From Photobacterium marinum (GTDB lineage Bacteria; Pseudomonadota; Gammaproteobacteria; Enterobacterales; Vibrionaceae), in assembly GCF_000331515.1 (NCBI RefSeq), contig NZ_AMZO01000002.1:401976-465975 (forward strand): DNA of 64,000 nt, given 5' to 3'. Shown here piece after piece: positions 26,438 to 35,218 of this stretch (positions within the stretch are counted from its first letter, which is position 1; each line of letters begins with the position of its first letter). The position numbers and the translations under genes were made by a program. The notes beneath the pieces are model-generated. The model was not told the origin of the DNA, made no database searches, and saw nothing but the letters and a program-made list of their open reading frames with translations.

Positions 26438-28693
26438 TTATTTTTTCTTGCCTGACAACTCAGATATTAGTACACGCTGAGTTATTTTATCCTGAAGATT
26501 CTGAGGATTATCCAAGCCGATGCGTTTCAGAAGTGTCACTGTATTTTGATCTGGCTTAGGTGCTTTTAGGGCATTTAAGACAGATTTTAGTTTGCCTGCA
26601 GGTGTTGCTGTTTTCACTTTCAGTGATTTCAGCGCTTTCCCTAGCTGAAGTTCTTCATCAGTGAAGCTACAGCCAAATGGGAACGGAGTGAAAATATCCT
26701 GTTTCAGGTATTGCTTGTGTTTTGCTCGAATTGCATCAGGTGTGTTGTTACCGAACTCAACCGGAATGGTGTAGTCCTTAGCCACTTTACCTGCTGCTTT
26801 GGCTTGCTCCAGAAGCTGCTGTTGGAAACGAGAGTCAGAAATCTTGATTAACTCGGTGTAGACCACATGATCCGGCTTACCACGCAGGTCGGCAATACCG
26901 TATTCGGTAACCACGATATCCCTTAGCTGGCGAGGTACTGTGGTGTGACCGTAGTTAAACTTGATATTTGATTCCAGCTGGCCTTTACGGAACGAACAGC
27001 TGCGTAAAGTAATGATTGAGCGTGAATCACGCATCTGGTGCGACTGAGCGACGAAGTTGTATTGACCGCCAACACCACTGACAACCTGACCGTTTTCCAG
27101 TGCATCAGAAATAACAGCACCATTCAGGGTAGCCATCATCGCAGAGTTGATAAAGCGGGCATGCTTACGCTGCGCCTGTTTCAACTGCTGGCTGCCGAGG
27201 AAGTGATCATAAAGATCGTTCACGTAGTTCACGCTGGTCATGCAGAACTTTTTATGATCTTCCGGTGACATATTCTTCAGCGCTTCATAGAAATCGCGAG
27301 GGCCGATGAAGAAGGCACCATGCATCACAATACCGCCTTTCAGTTTGTTACCCAGACAGTGTTTAGTGATCATGTCTAACGCTTCTTTGTCTGTCAGATC
27401 GCCAGAAATGGTTTGACCGTCAGTCTCCAACTTACCGTCGGTATGTTTCACCTCAGGCTTAAAGATACCAAAGCGTTTCAGATAGTTAACATCGTGCTTT
27501 GTTAATTGTTTCTGAATGGCATTAACTTCTAAAAGAGCAAGTAATGTTGAGACAGAGACGTCAGTAGTGATCTTCTTCTTATTCAGCAGTGTCTGAATAG
27601 TCAGATCTTCAAATACTTCACGCTTAAGAATGCCGGCTTCATAGAGATGGTAGAAGCCATCAACCATCAGTTCACTACAGCCATAGAGACCTTCATCGAA
27701 AGTACCGGTTTCACCAATGGTTTTGGTGACAGGGAATTTTTCTTCGACTTTAAGATCTTGAAGCAGCTGTTTATAAGTATCATTGTGTTGGTGGCGAAGC
27801 AGAGTACTGTAAATTAATGCGCTGCTTAGTGAACCGATACCGACCTGAAGTGTACCGCCATCTTTCAGCAATGAGCTGGCGTAGAAGCCAATCATATGAT
27901 CTTCTGGAGAGATGCTGGCTTGCGGAGCTGCAAACAGGGCGTAATCTTTGTGGTCTGGCTTGAGGTTACCGTCCAGAACAAAATCAAACATGTTCGCCGG
28001 AATTTCCGCATGGTTTTCCATGAACGGCATGTTGCTGTTCACCTCACCGACAACCGCAAAAGGACGTCCCTGAGCTTTCAGTCTGTCAACTTCCGGGATC
28101 ATATCCAGCGCCAGGTCTGAGTTACTGCACAGACTGTAGGTTGTTACGCCATCAATTGTACGCTTAGCAACAACCTGAGTGATAACGTTGATCCCTTTTT
28201 CAAACAGGTCGCGAGCTGCATGCGTATAGTTGGTGCTGGTGTATTTCTGCTGTTGCGGGCTATTTAAGAAGCTGCCTGCTTTAAAGAAGAACTCGCCAAC
28301 AGAAATATTATCCGGCACCGCACCTTTTCTGAGATCCATCATGTAATCCAGATCCGGTACACCGGCAAATTCACGTTCCACAAAAGGTTCGAGGAAATTC
28401 TTCTCTAGTTTGCTTTTACCAACCGGTTTTTCAAGTGAAATACCGGTTTCAATACGAAGGTTAATACTTGGATCGGTTTTAGCCCGTTGATAAAGCGCAT
28501 TAATGAAGGTAACAGACTTACCGATTGCAAGTGGGGCCCCAAGAACAACGTTATTGCCAACTGTTTTCAGTACCTGATCAACTAGCTCTTCTGCTTCAGC
28601 AAATTCCTTTGCTGGTGCTTTAGCCATAGTTGCAGATTCTTCCTTTGCAGGGGCGGTAGTAAGATTTGTATCAACTAACTCTAATACTGACAT
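26438..28693 (-). CDS. Acetyl-CoA hydrolase/transferase family protein
   Basis: 751 residues, longer than the roughly 500-650 usual in the family. It has an N-terminal 30-residue Ala/Glu/Lys-rich stretch and a basic C-terminal tail of about 70 residues. The core shows the family-I CoA-transferase fold with the CoA-binding region GGTLQVGIGSLSSALIYS and the C-terminal catalytic half (VSGVGGQYNFVAQSHQMRDSRSIITLRS; YGIADLRGKPDH). It would exchange or hydrolyse short-chain acyl-CoA; the actual acyl group is unknown. It is divergent from the phasin/acyltransferase pair and clustered with acyl-CoA genes, so a role in balancing acyl-CoA supply for lipid storage is inferred. Confidence 0.85.
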   Translation of the reverse strand: MSVLELVDTNLTTAPAKEESATMAKAPAKEFAEAEELVDQVLKTVGNNVVLGAPLAIGKSVTFINALYQRAKTDPSINLRIETGISLEKPVGKSKLEKNFLEPFVEREFAGVPDLDYMMDLRKGAVPDNISVGEFFFKAGSFLNSPQQQKYTSTNYTHAARDLFEKGINVITQVVAKRTIDGVTTYSLCSNSDLALDMIPEVDRLKAQGRPFAVVGEVNSNMPFMENHAEIPANMFDFVLDGNLKPDHKDYALFAAPQASISPEDHMIGFYASSLLKDGGTLQVGIGSLSSALIYSTLLRHQHNDTYKQLLQDLKVEEKFPVTKTIGETGTFDEGLYGCSELMVDGFYHLYEAGILKREVFEDLTIQTLLNKKKITTDVSVSTLLALLEVNAIQKQLTKHDVNYLKRFGIFKPEVKHTDGKLETDGQTISGDLTDKEALDMITKHCLGNKLKGGIVMHGAFFIGPRDFYEALKNMSPEDHKKFCMTSVNYVNDLYDHFLGSQQLKQAQRKHARFINSAMMATLNGAVISDALENGQVVSGVGGQYNFVAQSHQMRDSRSIITLRSCSFRKGQLESNIKFNYGHTTVPRQLRDIVVTEYGIADLRGKPDHVVYTELIKISDSRFQQQLLEQAKAAGKVAKDYTIPVEFGNNTPDAIRAKHKQYLKQDIFTPFPFGCSFTDEELQLGKALKSLKVKTATPAGKLKSVLNALKAPKPDQNTVTLLKRIGLDNPQNLQDKITQRVLISELSGKKK

Positions 28694-29074
28694 TATGCAT
28701 TCCTTGTCCGATGTTTATTATTGGAGGCAGATTCTTATTATTTTTGTAATATTCTTCCCCTATAGAGTAGAGTGTTCACTCTATTTTTCTAATCTGATTA
28801 AAGTTTTATTTCAATAAATTGAAGTTAGTCACATCAAGTGCTTTTTTTATAATTATTTGTTAATTAGGTTGAGCATTCTAAAATGCGAAAGCGTTAATTT
28901 TACTGATAAATAAATCATTGAAATGAATGATGATTGTTGATTTGGTATACCGTGTGATGGATGTTGTTCAAAAAAGAAAAGATTAGAAAGAATTATCTAA
29001 TTCCAATTGTTAGGCTTTGAGTCTGTTATAGGTCTAATTCCGGCATACAAAGAGAAGTTAATAGGAAATTAGTT
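28694..29074. other. Divergent promoter interval between acyl-CoA hydrolase and phasin genes
   Basis: AT-rich, about 380 bases, no open frame of note. It must contain two divergent promoters and probably the shared regulator site of the locus; no clear operator was recognised. Confidence 0.6.
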
Positions 29075-29440
29075 ATGATCAATCCGGTAAAAATGATTGG
29101 AAATATTAAATCTGTGACTCACATGGGTGAATCATCAGTCAGAACTGTTATCTTGGCTGGTCTGGGTGCCTATAGTACAGGTATCGAACAGTTTGGCATG
29201 GCTCAGCATTTAGTCACTAAGCGTTTAAATGGTCTGGTTGAAAGGGGTGAAGCAGTTGAAGCTGAAACTCTTCGGCGTGTAGATGACACTAAATCTGTAA
29301 TTATGGATCGCGCAGGCCACCAGTTTAATTACGCGCTGAATAAAACTTGTGGCATTGATCGTGAGCGATTGAGCAACTTTGAAACGAAAATTGATCAGTT
29401 GCAAAAAGCCATCGACGAACTGGCTAAAAAGGAAAAGTAA
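29075..29440 (+). CDS. Phasin-family granule-associated protein
   Basis: 121 residues, mostly amphipathic helix. The N-terminal region (TVILAGLGAYSTGIEQFGMAQHLVTKRLNGLVERGEAVEAE) matches the PhaF/PhaI-like phasin pattern, and the C-terminus is a coiled coil (LSNFETKIDQLQKAIDELAKKEK). Phasins coat storage granules. No PHA synthase is seen nearby, and the next gene, 81 bases on, is a wax ester/triacylglycerol synthase. This phasin may therefore coat neutral-lipid inclusions. That assignment is inferred from context. Confidence 0.8.
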   Translation: MINPVKMIGNIKSVTHMGESSVRTVILAGLGAYSTGIEQFGMAQHLVTKRLNGLVERGEAVEAETLRRVDDTKSVIMDRAGHQFNYALNKTCGIDRERLSNFETKIDQLQKAIDELAKKEK

Positions 29441-29521
29441 TTATATCAACGATTGTTTTAGGTCCACTGATTATTGCCTGAGGCAGATTGGCCCAAAGCA
29501 AGTTAGATAAAGGAACATCAT

Positions 29522-31183
29522 ATGCCAAGTTTGTCTCTACTTGACTTCAGTTTTATTGTTTTTGAAACAGCAAAAACACCAATGCATGTGACCGGGCTGG
29601 TGATTTTGGATCCGCCCGAAGGACAGGAACATACGTTTGCTCAGGATATCTATGATCATTTTTTGCAGCAAACAGATACAGTAGCCCCTTTTAACTGGAA
29701 GTTAAGCTGGTCATTAACCGGTAAGCCTCGCTGGAATAGCGTATCTAAAGTCAACCTCGAAGATCACTTACGGATCACCATGTTGCCTTCTCCGGGATCA
29801 GAAAAACAGCTTCAGCAGGTTGTTGGCCGACTACACAGCCAGGTACTGGATCGTAGCCGTCCGATGTGGGAGCTGTGGGTAATCGGTGGGCTTGAAAATA
29901 ATCGCGTTGCCTTGGTAATGAAAATCCACCACTCAATGGCAGATGGCGTACGTGCCGCAACGCTCTTTACCCGCTCTTGCTCCTCAACTATCGAAGATTC
30001 ATTCGGCAAGCCATTCTGGCAATGTGATCTGCGTAAGAGTGCTTCTCAGCGCCGCGCTGAAACTCACCTTACAGATATGGTGACAAAAACCGTGATGGCT
30101 GCATCGAAGCAAATTTCGTTGATTCCATCGATGGTGAGGCTAGGTAGTAAGTTGGCACTGAAGGCAGTTAAATTAGCGGACTGCGATCTTAAGGTTCCTT
30201 TTACTGCACCAAAGACACCGTTTAACTTAAGCCCTAAACGGAGCCGTGCTGTCAGCACGGGGCAATTCTCGATTTCTGAGCTGAAACATATCAGCCATAT
30301 CACCGGCGCATCAATGAATGATGTCCTGTTTACAGTCAGTGATATTGCGCTGAATCGCTATCTGAATGACAGAGCTATTCCGTTACGCAAGCCGCTTGTG
30401 GCAATGATGCCAATCAATCTTCGCAAGAAAGACGATGTGGCAAGCAAAGGCAATAAAATGTCGGTAGGGCATGTAGAGTTAGGCCGACCGCATTTAACAC
30501 CGCTTGAACGACTGGAAGTTATTGAGCATGCAACAAGTGATTTGAAGCGTGAAGCGATCAATATTTCACCGGATGCTTATGTGAACTATTCCATGATTGT
30601 GAATGGTGTCTCTCTGATCAGCGGAAAGTTTGGTCTGAATAATTTCATTCCGCCAGCTAGTAATCTGCTGATTTCTAATGTTCCCGGTGCGAAAGAACAG
30701 CTCTATTTCATGGGGGCAAAAGTTCAGGAGCAGTATCCGGTATCCCTGCTAATGCCGGGCCAGACGTTGAATATCACTTTCTTCAGTAACGCTGATACCA
30801 TGTACTATTCATTGGTTGCTTGTTGTCAGTCATTACCAGGCTTTGAAGTTATTGCTGATTATATGAAAGAAGCGCTGGATGAACTTAAGTGTGAAGTGAT
30901 GGCTACAGCGGCATCAGCAGTGGCTGATCAGCTTGAGTATCGTGATGATAGTTCTCTGGCGGTAGAGACTGCCGTTGAAGCGGCTAATGGTTCTCTGACG
31001 CCGGAAGATGAAGAGTTTGAAACTCTATTTGCTGAAAAGCAAAAGAAAGTGGAAGAACTGGAAAAGCAGTTGGCTAAACTGACGGAAATGCTTTCAGAGA
31101 CGGTAGAGTTAAATCCCCAACTCTCCGCTCAGAACCAGGATGAGTTAGAAGGTCAAGAGAAAGCAGCAGTCAATCTTCATTAA
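29522..31183 (+). CDS. Wax ester synthase / diacylglycerol acyltransferase (WS/DGAT) with C-terminal coiled coil
   Basis: 553 residues. The catalytic motif HHSMADG lies at residues 136-142. Other WS/DGAT marks are PLSLLDFSF-like start (PSLSLLDFSFIVFE), RSRPMWELWVIGGL and NVPGAKEQLYFMGAKV. It joins fatty alcohol (or diacylglycerol) to acyl-CoA. The usual protein is about 450-480 residues; here the last 70 or so form an acidic, heptad-like coiled coil (EEFETLFAEKQKKVEELEK...), possibly for binding the adjacent phasin or the granule surface. AAGGA precedes the ATG. It is co-directional with the phasin gene and ends at a strong terminator. Wax ester rather than triacylglycerol is favoured by the nearby fatty acyl-CoA reductase. 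Confidence 0.92.
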   Translation: MPSLSLLDFSFIVFETAKTPMHVTGLVILDPPEGQEHTFAQDIYDHFLQQTDTVAPFNWKLSWSLTGKPRWNSVSKVNLEDHLRITMLPSPGSEKQLQQVVGRLHSQVLDRSRPMWELWVIGGLENNRVALVMKIHHSMADGVRAATLFTRSCSSTIEDSFGKPFWQCDLRKSASQRRAETHLTDMVTKTVMAASKQISLIPSMVRLGSKLALKAVKLADCDLKVPFTAPKTPFNLSPKRSRAVSTGQFSISELKHISHITGASMNDVLFTVSDIALNRYLNDRAIPLRKPLVAMMPINLRKKDDVASKGNKMSVGHVELGRPHLTPLERLEVIEHATSDLKREAINISPDAYVNYSMIVNGVSLISGKFGLNNFIPPASNLLISNVPGAKEQLYFMGAKVQEQYPVSLLMPGQTLNITFFSNADTMYYSLVACCQSLPGFEVIADYMKEALDELKCEVMATAASAVADQLEYRDDSSLAVETAVEAANGSLTPEDEEFETLFAEKQKKVEELEKQLAKLTEMLSETVELNPQLSAQNQDELEGQEKAAVNLH

Positions 31184-31207
31184 AAACAATAAATACAATA
31201 AGACAGA

Positions 31208-31239
31208 AGCCACACAACGTAGGTTGTGTGGCTTTTTTT
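31208..31239 (+). terminator. Terminator after WS/DGAT
   Basis: AGCCACACAAC/GTTGTGTGGCT stem (11 bp), loop GTAG, then TTTTTTG. Confidence 0.95.
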
Positions 31240-31450
31240 GTTATATACGTAACTGTCATTTATCAACCCCATTTTTATCTTTCTCCTTGGTTGAATAAAT
31301 AACCTCGATAGAAATTTTCTAGTTATTCAAACTCTAATATTTGAACTTAACCAATATAAATGTTGCATTTTTGATTCAAGTCATAATTTGAACCTGTCTA
31401 AACGTCTAGCATCCATTTTTCTTATTGATAATCTGGTAATTAGGGAAATT

Positions 31451-32524
31451 ATGCGCTCGAATACAGCCGTTTTATGTTTGTGCTTATTATCTTCTGTTCA
31501 ACTGTATGGCTGTGGTGGTGGCGGGAGTGGTGGAAATAATAGCGGGACATCCGCTCCTGGTAATCTTTATCCGAATATTTCGGTACGAGCAGATAACACT
31601 GCAATGAATCCGGCCAGCTACTGTTACAACACCAATTCTAAGTTTCGTACTGATCATTTCATCATTGGCTCGAAAGGCTCTGTCAGTGATGCAAAGATGC
31701 AAGAGATAGCACGTGTTGCCCAGAATACTTTTGAAAATGATTTAGCCAAATTTAGTTGGGATGCATGGTCTGATCTTGGTGTCAGCTATTCTAAGCCTTT
31801 GGAAGTCTGTGTTATTGCAAGTGAAGGAGCTAATGGTGCAGGCAACGAACTTGGCTTTGTTATAGGCCCTGACCGTTCAGGTTCGAATTTGGATAAACTG
31901 GTTCAGCATGAACTAAAACATACTTATCAGGCGCGATTTATTGGTCCAACAGGGTTAAATGATGCTCATGTTTGGTTTGCTGAAGCTGTTGCTACCTTTC
32001 TGTCAACCAACGAAACAGTTAATGCTGCTTCCCTGAATGCATTTATATCACAAACAGGTATGACACCTACTCAGGTAACGCACGATGGGTTGCAGGAAGG
32101 TGTAATGATGCGGTTATCAGATAAGAGCACTGAATACGGCGCTTATAATATGGCGCTTCGTTACCTCCAAACTCAGGGCGCTTCTGTACAGGACTTTTGG
32201 GAAGTCTTTAAAACGATGAAGCTGATTGAAAAAAGCTGTAAAACCGATCATCAAAAAGCAATTGATAACCATGAAATGGTTAACCCTATTGATGAAAAGT
32301 CAACGTCTTGTACCGGTAATGCAAATGTGTATAGCACAGGTGCAACTCAATGGAATGGAGTCATTATTTCAGGAAGTATTGAGGATCACATTGTAGGTAA
32401 ATCAGAGCCGGGGAAATCAAAGTTCCATGCAGCATTTGATTATGTGATGAACGCGCATAGTGTAACTTATGACGGCATTGACGATGTGGCTGCATTTCGC
32501 AGTACGGTGATGAATGGTATGTAA
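31451..32524 (+). CDS. Lipoprotein with gluzincin-like HExxH motif
   Basis: 357 residues. ATG 31451 has AGGGA upstream and opens a lipoprotein signal (LCLLSSVQLYGC, Cys21); the frame's earlier TTG start is less likely. Gly at +2 fits outer-membrane sorting. After a Gly/Ser-rich linker, the sequence HELKH (153-157) is followed 21 residues later by WFAEAVA with Glu178. This is the HExxH...E arrangement of zinc peptidases of the gluzincin type. Several cysteines (for example in SYCYN, SCTG, KSCKTD) could form disulfides. Substrate unknown. It lies between WS/DGAT and the acyl-CoA-binding protein (convergent), but nothing shows that it belongs to lipid metabolism. Confidence 0.7.
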   Translation: MRSNTAVLCLCLLSSVQLYGCGGGGSGGNNSGTSAPGNLYPNISVRADNTAMNPASYCYNTNSKFRTDHFIIGSKGSVSDAKMQEIARVAQNTFENDLAKFSWDAWSDLGVSYSKPLEVCVIASEGANGAGNELGFVIGPDRSGSNLDKLVQHELKHTYQARFIGPTGLNDAHVWFAEAVATFLSTNETVNAASLNAFISQTGMTPTQVTHDGLQEGVMMRLSDKSTEYGAYNMALRYLQTQGASVQDFWEVFKTMKLIEKSCKTDHQKAIDNHEMVNPIDEKSTSCTGNANVYSTGATQWNGVIISGSIEDHIVGKSEPGKSKFHAAFDYVMNAHSVTYDGIDDVAAFRSTVMNGM

Positions 32525-32591
32525 AACCGGCTGAATCTGTTTTAGCGCAGGTATTCATTTGGTGTGATACTTAAAATTACCAGTTACTAAA

Positions 32592-32613
32592 AAAGGCCGC
32601 AAATGCGGCCTTT
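32592..32613. terminator. Bidirectional terminator between lipoprotein gene and ACBP gene
   Basis: AAAGGCCGC/GCGGCCTTT, loop AAAT, with A- and T-runs on the two sides, between convergent genes. Confidence 0.88.
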
Positions 32614-32632
32614 CTAGTCAGAAGTTGACTGA

Positions 32633-32899
32633 TTAAGCGTAAGCTTTAGTCAGTTCTTCAACTTTAGCTACATACTTCTGCATTGCAGTTTCTGCATCCA
32701 TGCCTTTCAGGCCTTCCCATGCTTCGTACTTAGCAGCGCCTTTGAAATCAAACATGCCAGGACGTTTACCGTGAACATCACCTTCAGTCGCTTGCTTGTA
32801 GAGAGAGTAAAGAGCCAGCAATTCGTCATTAGAAGGGCGTTGAGTCAGTTTTTTAACGTCTACTTGAGCTTGTTCAAAAGTTGCTTTTAGATCAGCCAT
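32633..32899 (-). CDS. Acyl-CoA-binding protein (ACBP)
   Basis: 88 residues, the full length of the ACBP four-helix fold. Diagnostic features are the N-terminal helix (TFEQAQVDVKKL), LLALYSLYKQATEGDV and KYEAWEGLKGMDAETAMQKYVAKVEEL. ACBP binds long-chain acyl-CoA in the cytosol and delivers it to enzymes. AAGGAAAA precedes the ATG. It follows the fatty acyl-CoA reductase by 50 bases on the same strand, so the two are co-transcribed and ACBP likely presents substrate to the reductase. Bacterial ACBPs are uncommon, which strengthens the reading of this region as a dedicated lipid locus. Confidence 0.95.
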   Translation of the reverse strand: MADLKATFEQAQVDVKKLTQRPSNDELLALYSLYKQATEGDVHGKRPGMFDFKGAAKYEAWEGLKGMDAETAMQKYVAKVEELTKAYA

Positions 32900-32949
32900 G
32901 ATTTTTTCCTTAAATTAATTTTCCTAAAACACTTAAGTGTTCGTTTTTC

Positions 32950-34944
32950 TTATAAATGAACGCCTTTCAGCAGTGCAGAGAGAGCAATAAGTTCTGCCGA
33001 AGAGGCTTTTTCTTTGCTTCTTGCTTCTTTCCCTTGTTCGCTTTCCTTCGAATCCGGGAACATTCGGAATGAGCTATTCATGATAATTTCAGCCAGTTTA
33101 GGGAACAGGGCATGAACTAACTGGCCAAAGATACCCAAGTTAGTTGCAATGCGCTTAGGCTTATCAATGATAGCGGTTGCCACCATATCCGCTGCTTCGT
33201 CCGGTGTTAATGTTGGCACTGACTGGTAAATCTTAGTCGGTGCAATCATTGGCGTTTTCACCAGCGGCATATTGATGGTAGTAAAGTTAACGTTCACATC
33301 TGAGTATTCAGATGCTGCACAACGGGTAAATGCATCCAGAGCTGCTTTTGAAGCAACATAGGCTGAGAAACGTGGCGCGTTGGTCAGAACACCGATAGAT
33401 GAGATGTTAATGACATGGCCGCCACCGTTTTCTTCCATAGATGGAAGCAGATTCAGAGTCAGCTTCAGTGCGCCGAAATAGTTCAGCTGCATGGTGCGCT
33501 GGAAGTCGTGGAAACGGTCAATCGAGTTAGCGATAGAGCGGCGGATAGAGCGACCAGCGTTGTTGATCAGAATGTCGACTTTACCGTGGTTTTCTAGCAC
33601 TTCTGCTGACAATTTCTCGATATCTTCGATGTTAGAAAGGTCACACTGGTAGGTGTGAGCGATACCACCGCGTTTTTCAACTTCCAGTTTGGTGTTCGCC
33701 AGTTTTTCTTCGTCACGGGCAACCAGAATCAACTCAGCGTTGTTCTCTGCCAGTTTGTAGGCTGTTGCCTGACCGATACCGGAGCTTGCACCTGTGATCA
33801 GAATGATCTTGTCTTTAATACGAGCATTCAGGCTGCGATCACCTGAGATCTGAGGGTCCAGTGTACGTTCCCAGTAGTCCCAGATAGCTGGCGCATAAGA
33901 AGTCAGACGAGGACATTCGATGCCAGAACCTTTCAGGGCTTTCTGGGTTTCACGGCAGTCGAACTCTGTCGGATAAGAGAAAAACTGCAATGCAGAAGAC
34001 GGAATGCCAAGATCTTTCAAGGTAACGTCTGCAATTTGCTTGACGGTAGGAAGTGAAAGAATGGCATTGCGAACCTGGTTCGGAATAAAACTAAACAACT
34101 TGGTATCGAAGCGGACAGCCATGCGAGGAGCGTGGCCAGCTTCGGCAAAAATATTCAGTACTTCACCAGAACGGTATGGCTTAGGATCTGTCAGGTGGAA
34201 ACAGTTGCTGTCCAAACCATCTTTGTGAGCGATGTGATCCAGTGCGTCAGTCACATAGTCAACCGGTACTATGTTCAGGAAGCCGCCTTCAAGGCCGATA
34301 GTTGGTACCCATGCAGGCAATACTTCACGAATGCGCTGAATAAGTTTGAAGAAGTAGTAAGGGCCGTCAACACGGTCTGCGATACCTGTTTTAGAGTCAC
34401 CAACAACCATACCTGGGCGGTAGATGCGGAATGGGACAGTACATTTTTCCCGAACCACTTTTTCTGACAGGTGCTTGGTTGAGAAGTACGGGTGCTCCAG
34501 ATGTTCTGCTTCTTCAAACATATCTTCACGGAAGTGACCTTCGTACAGACCGGCTGAAGCAATTGAGCTGATGTGGTGGAGACAACCAGCTTCCAGAGCT
34601 GCTGCAGCATCAACGGCATTTTGTGTACCGGCGATGTTTACAGCTTCTTGAATCTCAGCCGTTGCTTTCAAATCGTAGATAGCTGCAAGATGGAAGAAGT
34701 GAGAAATCTTACCCCTCAGGGTTGCAATATCTGATTCTGTTAAACCCAGACATTCTTCCGTCAGGTTACCCTGAATTACGGTTAAACGACCTTCCGGAAC
34801 ATTGTGTTCTTCCTGATAGGCTGTCAGGGCATCACGTGCGATCTGATCGTGACAAAGCACATAGATTTCGCCCTCACGTTTTAACAAACGGGTGATAAGG
34901 TTCCGGCCCAAAAAGCCCGTACCACCAGTCAAAAAGTACGCCAT
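32950..34944 (-). CDS. Two-domain fatty acyl-CoA reductase (alcohol-forming type)
   Basis: 664 residues made of two SDR domains. The N-terminal extended SDR (1-365) carries TGGTGFLGRNL, the HLAAIYDL segment and YFSTK as YxxxK. The C-terminal classical SDR (375-640) carries ITGASSGIGQAT, NNAG and SAYVASK as YxxxK. Length and layout match the marine long-chain reductases (Marinobacter type) that reduce acyl-CoA through aldehyde to alcohol with NADPH. An aldehyde-only activity is possible. AAGGAGAG precedes the ATG. It is first in an operon with ACBP and divergent from a GMC oxidoreductase. With WS/DGAT it would complete wax ester synthesis. Confidence 0.88.
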   Translation of the reverse strand: MAYFLTGGTGFLGRNLITRLLKREGEIYVLCHDQIARDALTAYQEEHNVPEGRLTVIQGNLTEECLGLTESDIATLRGKISHFFHLAAIYDLKATAEIQEAVNIAGTQNAVDAAAALEAGCLHHISSIASAGLYEGHFREDMFEEAEHLEHPYFSTKHLSEKVVREKCTVPFRIYRPGMVVGDSKTGIADRVDGPYYFFKLIQRIREVLPAWVPTIGLEGGFLNIVPVDYVTDALDHIAHKDGLDSNCFHLTDPKPYRSGEVLNIFAEAGHAPRMAVRFDTKLFSFIPNQVRNAILSLPTVKQIADVTLKDLGIPSSALQFFSYPTEFDCRETQKALKGSGIECPRLTSYAPAIWDYWERTLDPQISGDRSLNARIKDKIILITGASSGIGQATAYKLAENNAELILVARDEEKLANTKLEVEKRGGIAHTYQCDLSNIEDIEKLSAEVLENHGKVDILINNAGRSIRRSIANSIDRFHDFQRTMQLNYFGALKLTLNLLPSMEENGGGHVINISSIGVLTNAPRFSAYVASKAALDAFTRCAASEYSDVNVNFTTINMPLVKTPMIAPTKIYQSVPTLTPDEAADMVATAIIDKPKRIATNLGIFGQLVHALFPKLAEIIMNSSFRMFPDSKESEQGKEARSKEKASSAELIALSALLKGVHL

Positions 34945-35218
34945 TCTCTCTCCTTAATGTATCTACAACACTTTTCATATTCCTTACGGCAATATACGTT
35001 ACACTGGTCAGAGTTGTTGTCTTTATTTAAAAGTGAAAATTATTAGCTAGATCACCTTTTTATTTAATTTAAATCGCTATTCCTCATTATTTTCAGGGAA
35101 ATAAATTTAATTTAGATAAAAATAATCTATTATTTGAAAGGGTGTATATAAATAAATTAAATGACTGGGTTGTAAATAAGTTGGCTGGCAAAAAACACAA
35201 TTAACATGAGAGGATGTT

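Noticed and set aside
26253..31183. Polyhydroxyalkanoate granule locus because of the phasin
   Set aside because: No phaC, phaA or phaB is present; the WS/DGAT, acyl-CoA reductase and ACBP point to neutral lipids instead.
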